Shown: positions 53,730-62,615, numbered from the stretch's first letter. The stretch is 64,000 nucleotides of DNA from JAKZRT01 sp965247915 (GCA_965247915.1 OZ252048.1:2852001-2916000); one strand, 5' to 3'. Translations and numbers: made by a program. The notes: generated from the letters alone by a model not told the origin.

Positions 53730-55961
53730 CTATCGTCTTTCCGTGCCGGCCGAAGCGCCATCATCCTGATCGCCGAGCCATTCGTCCAGCTTCGACCAAC
53801 GTCGCCGCCCCGAGACGTTGCGCACGGCGATGGCCACCGCCTTCTTCTGGCCGGCCAGCACCACCAGCCGTTTGCCGCGTGTCACGCCGGTGTAAAGCAG
53901 GTTCCGCTGCAACATCGCGTAATGCTGCGTCAGAACGGGGATGACGACGGCGGGGTATTCCGAGCCCTGGCTCTTATGAACGGTCGCGGCGTAGGCCGGC
54001 ACCAGCGTATCAAGCTCGCCATAGCCATAGGTGACGGCGCGGCCGTCGAACCCGGCCGTCAACTCGCCGGCATCGGGATCGACATCCTCGACATAGCCGA
54101 TGTCGCCGTTATAGACCTCCTTGTCGTAATCGTTTTCGATCTGCATCACCTTGTCGCCGGGCGCGAAGGTCCAGCCGAAACGCTCGACCTTGCGCTCGCC
54201 GGGCGGGTTGAGCGCGGCTTGCAATTCGATGTTGAGAGAGCGGGCACCGATGCCGCCGCGGTTCATGGGGCACAGCACCTGGATGTCGCGGACCGGATCG
54301 AGCCCAAAGCGTCGCGGGATGTGTGTCTTCACCAAGTCGACAATCCGCGCCACCGCGGTTTCCGGATCGTCCGCCGGCACGAAATAGAAGTCGCTGTCGC
54401 CCTCGGGCTTCGTGAGATCGGGAATGACGCCTCGGTTGATCTTGTGCGCGCTGTCGACGATCCGGCTCAGCGCCGCCTGGCGGAAGACCTCGGTCAAGCG
54501 CACGACGGGGACCGCGCCCGAGGCGATGATGTCGGCCAGCACCTGCCCCGGACCGACAGAGGGCAGCTGGTCGATGTCGCCGACGATCAGCAAGGCGGCG
54601 GTGTCGGGTACGGCCTTGAGCAAGGCCTGCATCAGCATGACGTCCACCATCGAGGCCTCGTCGACCACCAGCAGGTCGCAATCGAGTGGGTTGTCGCCGT
54701 CGCGCTTGAACCCACCCCTCTTGGGGTCCATCTCAAGTAACCGGTGTATCGTCTTGGCCTCGAAACCGGTGGCCTCGCTCATCCGCTTGGCGGCCCGGCC
54801 CGTCGGTGCGCAGAGCACGATGTCCACGCCCTTGGCGGCCAGAATGCGCAGGATGGCGTTGACGAGGGTCGTCTTGCCCACGCCCGGCCCGCCGGTGATG
54901 ACCATTGCCTTCGACGTCAGGGCCAGGCGAATGGCGTCGGCCTGGCTTGCCGCCAACGACAAGCCGGTCTTCCGCTCGACCCAGGGCAGCGCCTTCCCGG
55001 CATCGATACCCGGCCACGGGTGCTGCCCGCCCGCGATCCGCAGAAACCGTTCCGCGATGACCCGTTCGGCCCGGTACAGGCCGGCCAGGAATATGCAGGC
55101 GGTCCCCGCGACCGCCCCCGCGACGACCGTTCCTTCGGCCAGCTCGAGGTTCAGCGCGGTCTGGACGAGTTCCCCCGGCACGTCCAGCAATTCGACGGCG
55201 AGAGGCGCGAGATCTTCGCCCGGCAGCCCGCAATGACCGTCGTCCATCGCCTCGGTCAGCGCGTACGCGATCCCCGCGCGCACCCGGATCATCGCGGTCT
55301 TCTCGATGCCGAGCTTCATCGCGATCGCATCGGCGGTCTTGAACCCGATGCCGCGAATGTCTCGAGCAAGGCGGTACGGGTTCTCGGTCATGACCTGAAC
55401 CGCATCCACGCCATAGGTCTTGTAGATACGGACGGCCCGCACCGTGCCGACGCCGTTGGCGTGCAAAAACACCATGATCTCGCGAATGACCTTCTGTTCC
55501 GCCCAGGCGTCGGTGATGCGTTTGGCGCGCACGCGGCCAATGCCGGTCACCTCGCGCAGCCGCTCCGGCTCGGCCTCTATGATGTCGAACACCGTCTCGC
55601 CGAACGCCTCGATCATTTTCTTCGCATAGACCGGCCCAATGCCGCGGATCATGCCGGAGCCGAGGTATTTCTCGATACCGTCGATCGACGTCGGCGCCGA
55701 GGTACGCATGAACCGCGCCTTGAACTGGTGGCCATGGGTGCGGTCGTTGATCCATTCCCCCGATGCCGTCACCCACTCCCCGGCCGAGATGACGGCGGCA
55801 TGGCCGACGACCGTCACCAGATCGCGGTGGCCCCTGGCCTTCGCCCTCAATACGCAAAACCCGTTATCGCCGTTATGAAAGGTGACGCGCTCGACGAGGC
55901 CGGCCAGCACTTCCTGGGCCGGCGCGTCCGGTTGTGGCCTGGCTTGGCTGTAGCGGCTCAC
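53730..55961 (-). CDS. recD2: RecD2-type ATP-dependent DNA helicase
   Basis: A 743-residue SF1B helicase (5'-3'). The N-terminal OB-like region (residues about 20-90) is followed by tandem helix-hairpin-helix motifs (GIGPVYAKKMIEAF, VTGIGRVRAKRI, DIRGIGFKTADAIA), which mark RecD2 rather than the RecBCD subunit. The motor has Walker A TGGPGVGKTT (about 352-361), APTGRAAKRM, VVDEASMVD (about 430), VGDIDQLPSVGPG and the C-terminal ATVHKSQGSEYP and GVTRGKRLVVL. It acts in DNA unwinding and repair. It overlaps the 125-residue gene by 4 bp. All motifs seem intact. In this setting it may belong to an integrative element or defence island. Confidence 0.93.
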   Translation of the reverse strand: MSRYSQARPQPDAPAQEVLAGLVERVTFHNGDNGFCVLRAKARGHRDLVTVVGHAAVISAGEWVTASGEWINDRTHGHQFKARFMRTSAPTSIDGIEKYLGSGMIRGIGPVYAKKMIEAFGETVFDIIEAEPERLREVTGIGRVRAKRITDAWAEQKVIREIMVFLHANGVGTVRAVRIYKTYGVDAVQVMTENPYRLARDIRGIGFKTADAIAMKLGIEKTAMIRVRAGIAYALTEAMDDGHCGLPGEDLAPLAVELLDVPGELVQTALNLELAEGTVVAGAVAGTACIFLAGLYRAERVIAERFLRIAGGQHPWPGIDAGKALPWVERKTGLSLAASQADAIRLALTSKAMVITGGPGVGKTTLVNAILRILAAKGVDIVLCAPTGRAAKRMSEATGFEAKTIHRLLEMDPKRGGFKRDGDNPLDCDLLVVDEASMVDVMLMQALLKAVPDTAALLIVGDIDQLPSVGPGQVLADIIASGAVPVVRLTEVFRQAALSRIVDSAHKINRGVIPDLTKPEGDSDFYFVPADDPETAVARIVDLVKTHIPRRFGLDPVRDIQVLCPMNRGGIGARSLNIELQAALNPPGERKVERFGWTFAPGDKVMQIENDYDKEVYNGDIGYVEDVDPDAGELTAGFDGRAVTYGYGELDTLVPAYAATVHKSQGSEYPAVVIPVLTQHYAMLQRNLLYTGVTRGKRLVVLAGQKKAVAIAVRNVSGRRRWSKLDEWLGDQDDGASAGTERR

Positions 55962-56335
55962 GACGTGCCAAGTTGCGTCACGGTCAACAAGTCCTTGACG
56001 AGGTTGAATTGCCGCGCCCGCTCCGCCACCGCCTCCGGATCTTCGAAGTCCAAGCCGCCGTCTTCCACGGCGGCCAGGTCGCTCTCATGGCGCTCGCGCT
56101 CGATGCGCGCGAGGTGCGCCTGTATCTCTTGCGGCGTGAACATACTCCGCACCCGGGAAACGAAGCGGGGCAGCTCGCTCGCGAATTCGGGATGCAGGGC
56201 GGCGGCTTCGGCGAAGTTCAACAGTTTCTCGGCGACCACGTAATCGAAGGCCGATTTAAGCCCGTATCGCAGCCTGATGGTCTCGGCGGCCTCGCACTGC
56301 TGCACCCAGATATGATGCCAATCCCGCTCCGTCAT
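55958..56335 (-). CDS. Conserved-looking hypothetical protein upstream of recD2
   Basis: A 125-residue, mostly helical, charged protein beginning MTERDWHHIWVQQCEAAETI. It contains a segment rich in Arg/Glu (IQAHLARIERERHESDLAAV) that could form a coiled coil. I recognise no family. The ATG and stop are fixed by the spacing to the SprT-like gene (about 66 bp) and the ATGA overlap with recD2. Translational coupling suggests its product works with, or is needed at similar levels to, the RecD2 helicase. Confidence 0.72.
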   Translation of the reverse strand: MTERDWHHIWVQQCEAAETIRLRYGLKSAFDYVVAEKLLNFAEAAALHPEFASELPRFVSRVRSMFTPQEIQAHLARIERERHESDLAAVEDGGLDFEDPEAVAERARQFNLVKDLLTVTQLGTS

Positions 56336-56401
56336 GCGCCGCTGAATTCCCGGAAGTTGAGTCGGATCTTCGAGATGGCTAGGGTAGATATCATCCCTCT
56401 C

Positions 56402-57109
56402 TCAGTTCGTCTGGCTCTCGCAGACATTCGCCCTTGGCGTTGCTCCGATTCGCCGTGCCGCCGCCTTCCACAGCGGTCCATGACCCGCCTCCCGTCCCGC
56501 GATTGCGTGTGCGATCTCGTGCAGCACCGTGTCCCGAATCTGCTCAGCGCTCCCTTCCAGAGCATGACCGCGGCTGATCCGGATCACGCGGCCTTTGAAA
56601 GCGCAGTCCCCGAGGCGCCTTTCGGCCTCGACGAACGCGAGGGTCCAGCCGGTGAGCCCATGCTCGTCCATCAGCCGCCGAGCCATTCCCGCGACGCCGT
56701 TCAGCCGCGCCGCGCCATTCCTCGCGCCCTCCTCGCCGGCCACGCGGAGCAGGTTGTAGGAGACTTTCCAGAATGTCTCACCGCAGCGCACTTTCGCACT
56801 CTTCGGGTTGAGCTTCACGATCTCGCCGCGCCTCGGTCCGTGGGAGCTTGCGAACGTCACCTCGTCGCCCAAGCGGTAGTCGGCTCGTGCTTCGTCGTGC
56901 CGCGTCATCATCGTGGTCAGCCGCGCTTCTCCAGAGTCCTCCAAGACCTGCTCCGGGACGTTCCAGGTCCTCTCCTCGGAATCGATCACTTTGGCGAAGC
57001 GGCGCCGTCCCTGCCGTTGGAGGAGATGCCCGCGGATCGTCTCCCCCTGGTGGGTGAACCGCACGGCGGACCCGATGGAAAAGGAGCGTTCTTCCCCGCG
57101 ATCCGACAT
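56402..57109 (-). CDS. SprT-like zinc metalloprotease-domain protein
   Basis: A 235-residue protein. The C-terminal 110 residues form a SprT-like (SPRTN-related) domain: WTLAFVEAERRLGDCAFKGR, then TVLHEIAHAIAG with the HExxH zinc motif and a third ligand in AGHGPLWKAAARRIGA. The zinc-finger tail often found in SprT proteins is absent or reduced. The N-terminal 120 residues carry two small beta domains (SIGSAVRFTHQGETIRGHLL and YRLGDEVTFASSHGPRRGEI) that look like SH3/KOW-type binding modules. Eukaryotic relatives cut DNA-protein crosslinks, so a DNA-repair role with the adjacent RecD2 is plausible. The gene is divergent from the HTH gene. Confidence 0.82.
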   Translation of the reverse strand: MSDRGEERSFSIGSAVRFTHQGETIRGHLLQRQGRRRFAKVIDSEERTWNVPEQVLEDSGEARLTTMMTRHDEARADYRLGDEVTFASSHGPRRGEIVKLNPKSAKVRCGETFWKVSYNLLRVAGEEGARNGAARLNGVAGMARRLMDEHGLTGWTLAFVEAERRLGDCAFKGRVIRISRGHALEGSAEQIRDTVLHEIAHAIAGREAGHGPLWKAAARRIGATPRANVCESQTN

Positions 57110-57360
57110 TCAAAATTCTCCTCTGTCCCTGGGCCTTCCGGCGAAGGCACCCGCGGCATCCTCGGCGGCACCGACATCGGCGGCTGCATGTACCGCCACC
57201 GCTGTAAGATGTTTGTTCGTTTCCTTGATGCGGGCGAAACCTTGTTCTCTGCCCACTGACACCCCACAAAAGTGGCAGTTTGAATTCGTTCTGGAATTTT
57301 GCCAATTTTATTATATTTTGCAGCCGGGATCAACGGCTCGATCAAAAGGCGGTGCGAGCG

Positions 57361-57567
57361 ATGACCGACGTCATGACCGTGCGCGAGGTGGCCGAATACC
57401 TCAAGGTCAAGGACCGTACGATTTACCGGCGGGTTGCCAATCGGGAGATACCGGGGTTTAAGGTCGGCGGCTCGTGGCGGTTCCGGAAAACAGAGATCGA
57501 CCAATGGACCGAATCGAACGCGGTCGGGCCGAATAACCTGGGAGAGCGGGTGGAGCAAAAACAATGA
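57361..57567 (+). CDS. Excisionase-family helix-turn-helix protein
   Basis: A 68-residue protein: MTDVMTVREVAEYLKVKDRT then IYRRVANREIPGFKVGGSWR and FRKTEIDQW, the standard MerR/excisionase-like winged HTH. Proteins of this exact type often precede defence or restriction operons as regulators. Its stop overlaps the next gene as ATGA, so the two are co-translated. A longer frame exists upstream but passes through AT-rich promoter DNA, so I use the ATG at 57361. Confidence 0.85.
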   Translation: MTDVMTVREVAEYLKVKDRTIYRRVANREIPGFKVGGSWRFRKTEIDQWTESNAVGPNNLGERVEQKQ

Positions 57568-57618
57568 CGATCCCCACGATTTTCGAGACTTGCCGGCCGC
57601 GCGCAGACGTCCTAGAGG
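57564..57618 (+). pseudogene. DUF499-like ATPase, first 18 codons only, cut by IS5 copy 4
   Basis: The ATG overlaps the HTH stop. The translation MTIPTIFETCRPRADVLEG resembles the N-terminus of large DUF499-type P-loop proteins (pattern KPREDVLEG), which occur in BREX (BrxC/PglY-like) and other anti-phage operons. IS5 copy 4 begins within codon 19, and the remainder of the gene is not present on the other side. The identification rests on a very short match. Confidence 0.5.
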
Positions 57619-58719
57619 GGCGTTGTTGCATGGATCAGACAATAGTCGCAAGCCGCCCTTACCCGTGATACAGGCTATGAGATTTGTTTGAACACGGGTC
57701 GGCCGAGTTCGGTCATTTTGTTGAGAATGGCGACGCCGATTTTGGCCTCCGTTTGCTGATTTTCGAAACAGCGGGCTTTCAGTTTTGGCCCGATAATAGC
57801 CTTCCAGCGCCCCATCTGTGTCTCAATTCTACTGCGCTGATTGTAGCCACTGCCAGATTGCCAGGCCATGCGGCCATGAGTTTGAATTTTAACAATATGT
57901 CGGTCTCGAAGTGAGGGAAAACACTTGGATTGCGGGCTTGGAATGGCGTTCTTCGGTGGAGGAATAATGATTACAACCGCCTCGCCAAATCGTGCCTTAA
58001 GCAAGTCACTGGTCGGTGCGCCGTCGTAGGCACCGTCCGCTATAAACCGGGAGACCGGAGTGCCAATCTGATTTAATAGATCAGGCAGCACTGTTGGATC
58101 GCCAACGTCATCCAGCGTTAAATCCGAACAAACGATATCGCCAGTCACAAGGTTCAGACCAAGGTGAAGTTTACGCCACCGTTTGCGTTTGGCCTTTACA
58201 TTATACTTGCTTTGCAGCCACTCACCCTCATCGAAAACCTTCAAACCCGTACTGTCGATGGCCAAGTGGACCGGATCTGTTATTTTGATTTTGGGCCTTG
58301 CCGGAAGGCTCAGACCACGCCCTCGGCGCGACAGGGTCGAGAAATCAGGAACTGAAATTTCCAGCAGCATCAGCTTTGATATGCTGCGTATCAGCCCTTG
58401 GGTCTGGCGCAGCGGCAACCTGTAAACCATGCCCAGCGTCAGGCACATCGTGATCGCCAGATCCGAGTATCGCGGCTGGCCGCCGCGCGACCTGCGCCGT
58501 GGTGCAGCCTAGTGCTTTCGCGCATCCCCTGTGATCCAGACCGTCAAATCACCACGATTTCGCAGGCTTTCATTATACCCGCACCAGTTCGTCACCCGAT
58601 ATTTCTTCTTCGCAAACTTGTGCCGGCGGGAGGTGTTGAATTTATGCGGCATTAAGCATATCCGTGGTCGTGGCAAAAGCCTGTGTTAACACTTGACACC
58701 CGATCCGTGCAACAACGCC
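57619..58719 (-). mobile_element. IS5-family insertion sequence, copy 4 (1101 bp)
   Basis: Standard ends and length. The flanks TCCTAGAGG and CTTAGGATG do not match. It joins a DUF499-like stub on the left to a trypsin-like remnant on the right, two unrelated genes. Confidence 0.9.
57675..58652 (-). pseudogene. IS5-family transposase (copy 4) with premature amber codon
   Basis: Same sequence as copy 2 except that the Trp codon in RKHWAAPRR is changed from TGG to TAG (58509-58511), stopping translation after about 47 residues. An internal start could give a shorter product lacking the N-terminal DNA-binding part. The ends are intact, so the element could still be mobilised by transposase from copies 1 or 2. 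Confidence 0.9.
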
Positions 58720-58765
58720 CTTAGGATGCCAGAGATTCTAACCGAAAATCCCTTATGATACGATT

Positions 58766-59371
58766 TTGCCCCCTACCGGACTCGACCCCGAGGCCGACAA
58801 GCTGGACAGCATCATCGACAAATTCGGGACCACGTTCCCGAAGACAGCCGAGTTCTCCGATCTTGCCCGGCTGTCACTGCCGGAGGTCCATGCAGAGGAT
58901 GATCCTGACGCCGCATTGATTGATTGGCTGGATCACGAGGAAGCCCTGTTCAGGCGGCTGGAACGCCGGGTTGTATCATCCCGGATCGAGGCAGGCTTTG
59001 TGAATGAGGAAGCGGTTGTGGATCGCGGGTGGATCCATCTGATTGCAGAAAGCAGCAAGGCAATCGCAGGTGAACCGATCAACATCGTCCAGCATCCTGG
59101 TGGAGAGCGCCAGCAGATCGCCATCCGCGAAAACCGGATCATCGGCCCCGACGACGATTTCCTGATCTATACGACCGACACAAAGCGCGGTTTATCAGGC
59201 TCACCGGCATTGAATGACCAATGGCAACTTGCGGCGCTCCATCATGCAGGCGTTCCAGAAGAGGATGCGGCAGGCAACTGGCTGCGGAAAGATGGCGGTG
59301 TCTACTTGTCGCTGCATGTGCGCCTATGGCCAAAGATGCGCTCAACAACGCTCGCGTGTTTCCCAGACTAG
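58766..59371 (+). pseudogene. Effector-associated-domain/trypsin-like protein, degraded
   Basis: About 200 residues. The first 75 (LDPEADKLDSIIDKFGTTFP to WLDHEEALFRRLERRVV) look like a helical effector-associated domain of bacterial conflict proteins. The rest matches the C-terminal half of their trypsin-like peptidase: GEPINIVQHPGGERQQIAIR, the serine loop RGLSGSPALNDQW and LAALHHAGVPEED. The N-terminal protease half with the catalytic His and Asp is missing between them. There is no good start (only TTG after an upstream stop) and the IS5 copy lies 47 bp upstream, so the gene is broken at both ends of its logic. Probably non-functional. Confidence 0.6.
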
Positions 59372-59413
59372 AAAATGGCAGTAGGTTGATGGTATGTTAA
59401 AATGACCAGAAAA

Positions 59414-59452
59414 TACCATAATGGTGCCTCTTGATAAAACACCATAATGGTG
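59414..59452 (+). promoter_or_regulatory. Twin palindromic operators upstream of mqsRA
   Basis: TACCATAATGGTG (59414-59426) and CACCATAATGGTG (59440-59452) each contain the symmetric ACCAT-A-ATGGT core, 26 bp apart. They lie 15 to 53 bp before the toxin start, a normal location for the antitoxin repressor sites of a TA promoter. Confidence 0.75.
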
Positions 59453-59466
59453 CTATGTGAGTTATT

Positions 59467-59784
59467 GTGACTGAAAAACGCAAACCGACCTATGACTTGG
59501 ATGCTATCAAATCGACCTTCAGTACGGCAAGGGGCCTTAATGCGACGGGCTCTGCCATCCGTTCGGCCGCCGCGCTCGGTTTAGGAAGTGCTGAAATCGT
59601 TGAGGTAATCCAGTCGATTGAGCGCCGCGATTTTCAGAAGTCGATGACGTCCTATGCTGATCATCGTGTCTGGCAGGATGTCTACTATGTGCCTTCGGAA
59701 GTGGGCGCTCTTTATGTGAAATTCACGGCAGATGTCGTGAGTGAGTTTTTATTGTTGTCCTTCAAGGAGAAAGACAATGGCTAG
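59467..59784 (+). CDS. mqsR: MqsR-family toxin
   Basis: A 105-residue protein starting at GTG. The segments PTYDLDAIKSTF, FQKSMTSYADHRVWQDVYYV and LYVKFTADVVSEFLLLSFKE are characteristic of MqsR, an mRNA interferase of the RelE fold that cuts at GCU sites in Escherichia coli. The basic and tyrosine residues of the SYADHR segment correspond to the active region. It overlaps the antitoxin gene by 8 bp. It seems complete; two palindromes upstream suggest autoregulation by the antitoxin. Confidence 0.9.
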   Translation: MTEKRKPTYDLDAIKSTFSTARGLNATGSAIRSAAALGLGSAEIVEVIQSIERRDFQKSMTSYADHRVWQDVYYVPSEVGALYVKFTADVVSEFLLLSFKEKDNG

Positions 59785-60199
59785 CCCAATCTGCCCGGAA
59801 ACCGGGACTCCGATGGTTCGAGATGCGCGACCCATGACGATTACCTATAAAGGGGAGTCGGTTACCTTCGATATGCCCGGATGGTATTGCGATACAAGCG
59901 ACGAGAGCATCCATGACGGTTCCGATCTGAAAGTCTCTGACAGAGCGCTCACGGAATTGAAAGCCAAGGTGGAAGGCCGATTGGCACCCAAGGCTGTCAA
60001 ACGCATTCGCAAACGGCTGAAGCTGACTCAGAAAGACGCAGGACGCTTGATCGGCGGCGGACCGAATGCATTTCAAAAATATGAGAGCGGCGACATCCTG
60101 GTCAGCCATGCGATCATGAGCGCCCTGCTATTGCTCGACCGAGATCCTACTGGTCTGGAAGTGCTTCAAGAGAAAAACAAGGCAACGCACGACTCCTAA
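59777..60199 (+). CDS. mqsA: MqsA-family antitoxin
   Basis: A 140-residue antitoxin. The N-terminal segment (CPETGTPMVRDARPMTITYK to MPGWYCDTSDES) corresponds to the zinc-binding toxin-neutralising domain, but each CxxC pair keeps only its first cysteine, so zinc binding may be lost or altered. The C-terminal half is an XRE-type HTH (KRIRKRLKLTQKDAGRLIGG then GPNAFQKYESGDILVS). AAGGAGA precedes the ATG within the end of mqsR. It should bind the palindromes upstream of mqsR. Confidence 0.9.
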   Translation: MASPICPETGTPMVRDARPMTITYKGESVTFDMPGWYCDTSDESIHDGSDLKVSDRALTELKAKVEGRLAPKAVKRIRKRLKLTQKDAGRLIGGGPNAFQKYESGDILVSHAIMSALLLLDRDPTGLEVLQEKNKATHDS

Positions 60200-60213
60200 C
60201 AGGACTCCCTCTC

Positions 60214-61317
60214 GTGTCAGAAATTCTCCGAAGAATGATGGAAGACGAGCAACGGCAGCAAAAGCTGGCCAATCCGCTCGGCAATCTGGACCAGGTCCTC
60301 AATCCAACGGGCGGCGCGGCAGCGCAACTTGCCGCTGCGAGTGCTACACGAGGATTATTTGAGAAAACTGGCATCCATGAAAAACTTCTCGCCGATATTT
60401 ATGGCACCACATCATTTGATCGCCTTTTTGATGATTTGGAGAACCACCGCAGAATGCTGGACGGGCCACTCGCTGAAGCGAAACGAATCGGTCTATTTGA
60501 TGCTGGTTCGGACATCCACAAAGCCATAGCTGCGGCTACGGAGGCTCAAAGCCGGTATCACAAGATGTTCCGCCTGCCTGAACTCTCCGAACTCACAAAA
60601 CTGACAGAACAGGCGGGTGAAGCTTTTAAGATTGCCAACGCGCTGACCGCTGACTTTGAAAGGGCCAACGCTGTACGTTCAGCTATGGAGCGCATGACGC
60701 AGCCTTGGCTAAACATTGAGCATGCCAGACCATCCGCAACAGCCTTTGCAAATCTTGTCGATCTCGGAGACGGCATTACACGCATGCCCCCATTTGATTC
60801 CAAGTTGGTTGACCATCTGCGGCCAAGCCTCGGTGACTGGCGCCATCCAATCAGCCTGGACGTTGAAGCGATCATCAATCCAATGGCTCGCTCGGAACTC
60901 TATGCAGCGCAAGGCGTCGACCCCGCTCTGACGGGGTTTACAGTCCCAGCGTTCCATGAGGGTACGGTCATTGTTGGTCTTGAAACCCCTGAAGATGCTT
61001 CTGACACAAAGACTTCGACCGATGATGCAGATGACGAGATAGAATTTGTACGCGCCGAAAAGGCCTTTGCGCAACTGCGCCGGTTCGAAGTCACCGTACG
61101 CAAGTTCATCGTCGAGGTCATGGAAGACACGTTTGGTGAGCACTGGATGAGACGGCAATTGCCCAAAGACATGTGCGATAAATGGGCCGACAAGCGCCAG
61201 GTTGAGATCGACGCCGGCCGACAGGGTCGGTCACTGATCGAATATTCTGATTTCTCAGACTACAAAATGATCATCGAACGAGGGTGTTCAGAATTCCGTG
61301 TCACGGGGTTAGTCTAG
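60214..61317 (+). CDS. Swt1/HEPN-like protein, C-terminus replaced by IS256 sequence
   Basis: A 367-residue frame starting at GTG, 14 bp after mqsA. Residues 1-270 are helical with no family I can name. Residues about 285-360 (KAFAQLRRFEVTVRKFIVEV, GEHWMRRQLPKDMCDKWADK, SLIEYSDFSDYKMIIERG) match the Swt1-type HEPN domain found in RNase and abortive-infection proteins. The last residues (EFRVTGLV) are encoded by the IS256 end, so the domain's final helices, where a catalytic R...H would lie, are missing. Position after mqsRA suggests a three-gene module. Probably inactive now. Confidence 0.7.
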   Translation: MSEILRRMMEDEQRQQKLANPLGNLDQVLNPTGGAAAQLAAASATRGLFEKTGIHEKLLADIYGTTSFDRLFDDLENHRRMLDGPLAEAKRIGLFDAGSDIHKAIAAATEAQSRYHKMFRLPELSELTKLTEQAGEAFKIANALTADFERANAVRSAMERMTQPWLNIEHARPSATAFANLVDLGDGITRMPPFDSKLVDHLRPSLGDWRHPISLDVEAIINPMARSELYAAQGVDPALTGFTVPAFHEGTVIVGLETPEDASDTKTSTDDADDEIEFVRAEKAFAQLRRFEVTVRKFIVEVMEDTFGEHWMRRQLPKDMCDKWADKRQVEIDAGRQGRSLIEYSDFSDYKMIIERGCSEFRVTGLV

Positions 61318-62561
61318 ATGTCCAAGACATCGTCTAACCTTCCCTCAAAATAGATGGAAAGTTGGGACAAAGTCAAATTCCAGTTTTGCAATGGCATGGT
61401 CCATTTTTTTGAAGCGTTCTGGATCCCCATATACAGCAGTTTGAGCAAACTGTTTTCATTGGGAAACGCGCCCTTGGTTTTGGTCAGTTTTCGGAACTGG
61501 CGATGCACGGCCTCGATTGCGTTGGTGGTGTAAATTACCCGCCGAATGTCAGCTGGATATTTGAAGTAGATCGACAAATTGGGCCATTTTTTACGCCATG
61601 ATTTAATGACGATTGGGTATTTAGTTCCCCATTTTTCTTCTAACGCATCCAACGCGATTTCAGCCGCTTTCACAGTTTCAGCCTTATAAACCGGCTTTAG
61701 ATCAGCCATGAATTCCTTCTGGTTTTTGCTGGCTACATATTTCAGAGAATTGCGGATTTGGTGGATGACACAAAGCTGGACTTCGGTCTGGGGAAAGGTC
61801 GCGTTGATCGCCTCTGGAAAGCCCGTGAGGCCATCGACACAAGCAATCAGGATGTCTTGCAGGCCGCGATTGTTCAGGTCCGTCAGCACCGAGAGCCAGA
61901 AGTTTGCACCTTCGGTTTCAGATAGATACAGGCCAAGAATTTCCTTCCTGCCCTCAAGATTAAGCCCCAGAACCGTGTAAACCGCTTTGGCTGCGTAGCG
62001 CCCGTCTTGCTTAACCTTGTAGTGAATAGCATCAAGCCAAACAAACGGGTAATGGCTGTCCAGGGGCCGCTGCTGCCAGAGCTTGATTTCAGGGATCAAT
62101 TTATCAGTGACGGCGCTGATCGTGGCGTTTGAAACATCCAGACCGTAGATTTCCGAGATGTGTCCAGCGATGTCCAGATAGCTCATTCCAAGCCCGAACA
62201 TTGAAATAATCTTGCATTCGATCTCGTCGCTCATGTGGGTCTGGTGTTTTTTCACCAGTTGCGGCTCAAACGATCCAGCCCGATCTCGTGGCGTTGCCAG
62301 TTCGAAACTTCCAGACGTGGATTTGATGGTCTTACGGCCAGCTCCGTTCCTGCGGTTGCTGGACTTGTCGGCCTTTAAATGCGCCTCCAGTTCAGCCTGT
62401 AATGCAGCTTCGGTCAGTTGCTTGACTAACGGCGTCAGAATACCGTCCTTGCCTGTAAGGCCCTGGCCATCTTGCAAAGCCGCCAAAGCTACATCAAAAT
62501 CAAATTCTTCTCGCATGTGTCATTCCTTTTCTTCAGTTTACAGAAATGACACGGAATTTCT
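61290..62561 (-). mobile_element. IS256-family insertion sequence, complete
   Basis: AGAATTCCGTGTCA at the left end and AGAAATTCCGTGTCA read inward from the right end form the terminal inverted repeat. The flanks (GGGTGTTC and AACGCTCC) do not give a clear 8-bp duplication. It interrupts the HEPN-like gene. Confidence 0.85.
61314..62516 (-). CDS. IS256-family transposase
   Basis: A 400-residue mutator-type transposase. Catalytic-region segments are YPFVWLDAIHYKVKQDGRY (first D), ILIACVDGLTGFPEAINATF (second D) and VIYTTNAIEAVHRQFRK (E). CVIHQIRNSLKYV is the conserved CxIHxxRN signature. The gene is intact and spans almost the full element. Confidence 0.94.
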   Translation of the reverse strand: MREEFDFDVALAALQDGQGLTGKDGILTPLVKQLTEAALQAELEAHLKADKSSNRRNGAGRKTIKSTSGSFELATPRDRAGSFEPQLVKKHQTHMSDEIECKIISMFGLGMSYLDIAGHISEIYGLDVSNATISAVTDKLIPEIKLWQQRPLDSHYPFVWLDAIHYKVKQDGRYAAKAVYTVLGLNLEGRKEILGLYLSETEGANFWLSVLTDLNNRGLQDILIACVDGLTGFPEAINATFPQTEVQLCVIHQIRNSLKYVASKNQKEFMADLKPVYKAETVKAAEIALDALEEKWGTKYPIVIKSWRKKWPNLSIYFKYPADIRRVIYTTNAIEAVHRQFRKLTKTKGAFPNENSLLKLLYMGIQNASKKWTMPLQNWNLTLSQLSIYFEGRLDDVLDI

Positions 62562-62615
62562 AACGCTCCCTTTAAAAATCGCTGACGCTTCAATGAAATC
62601 GCTTTTTTCATTTAG

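Noticed and set aside
57280..57360. Longer start for the excisionase-like HTH gene
   Set aside because: The extra 27 codons come from AT-rich promoter-like DNA and do not resemble the family.
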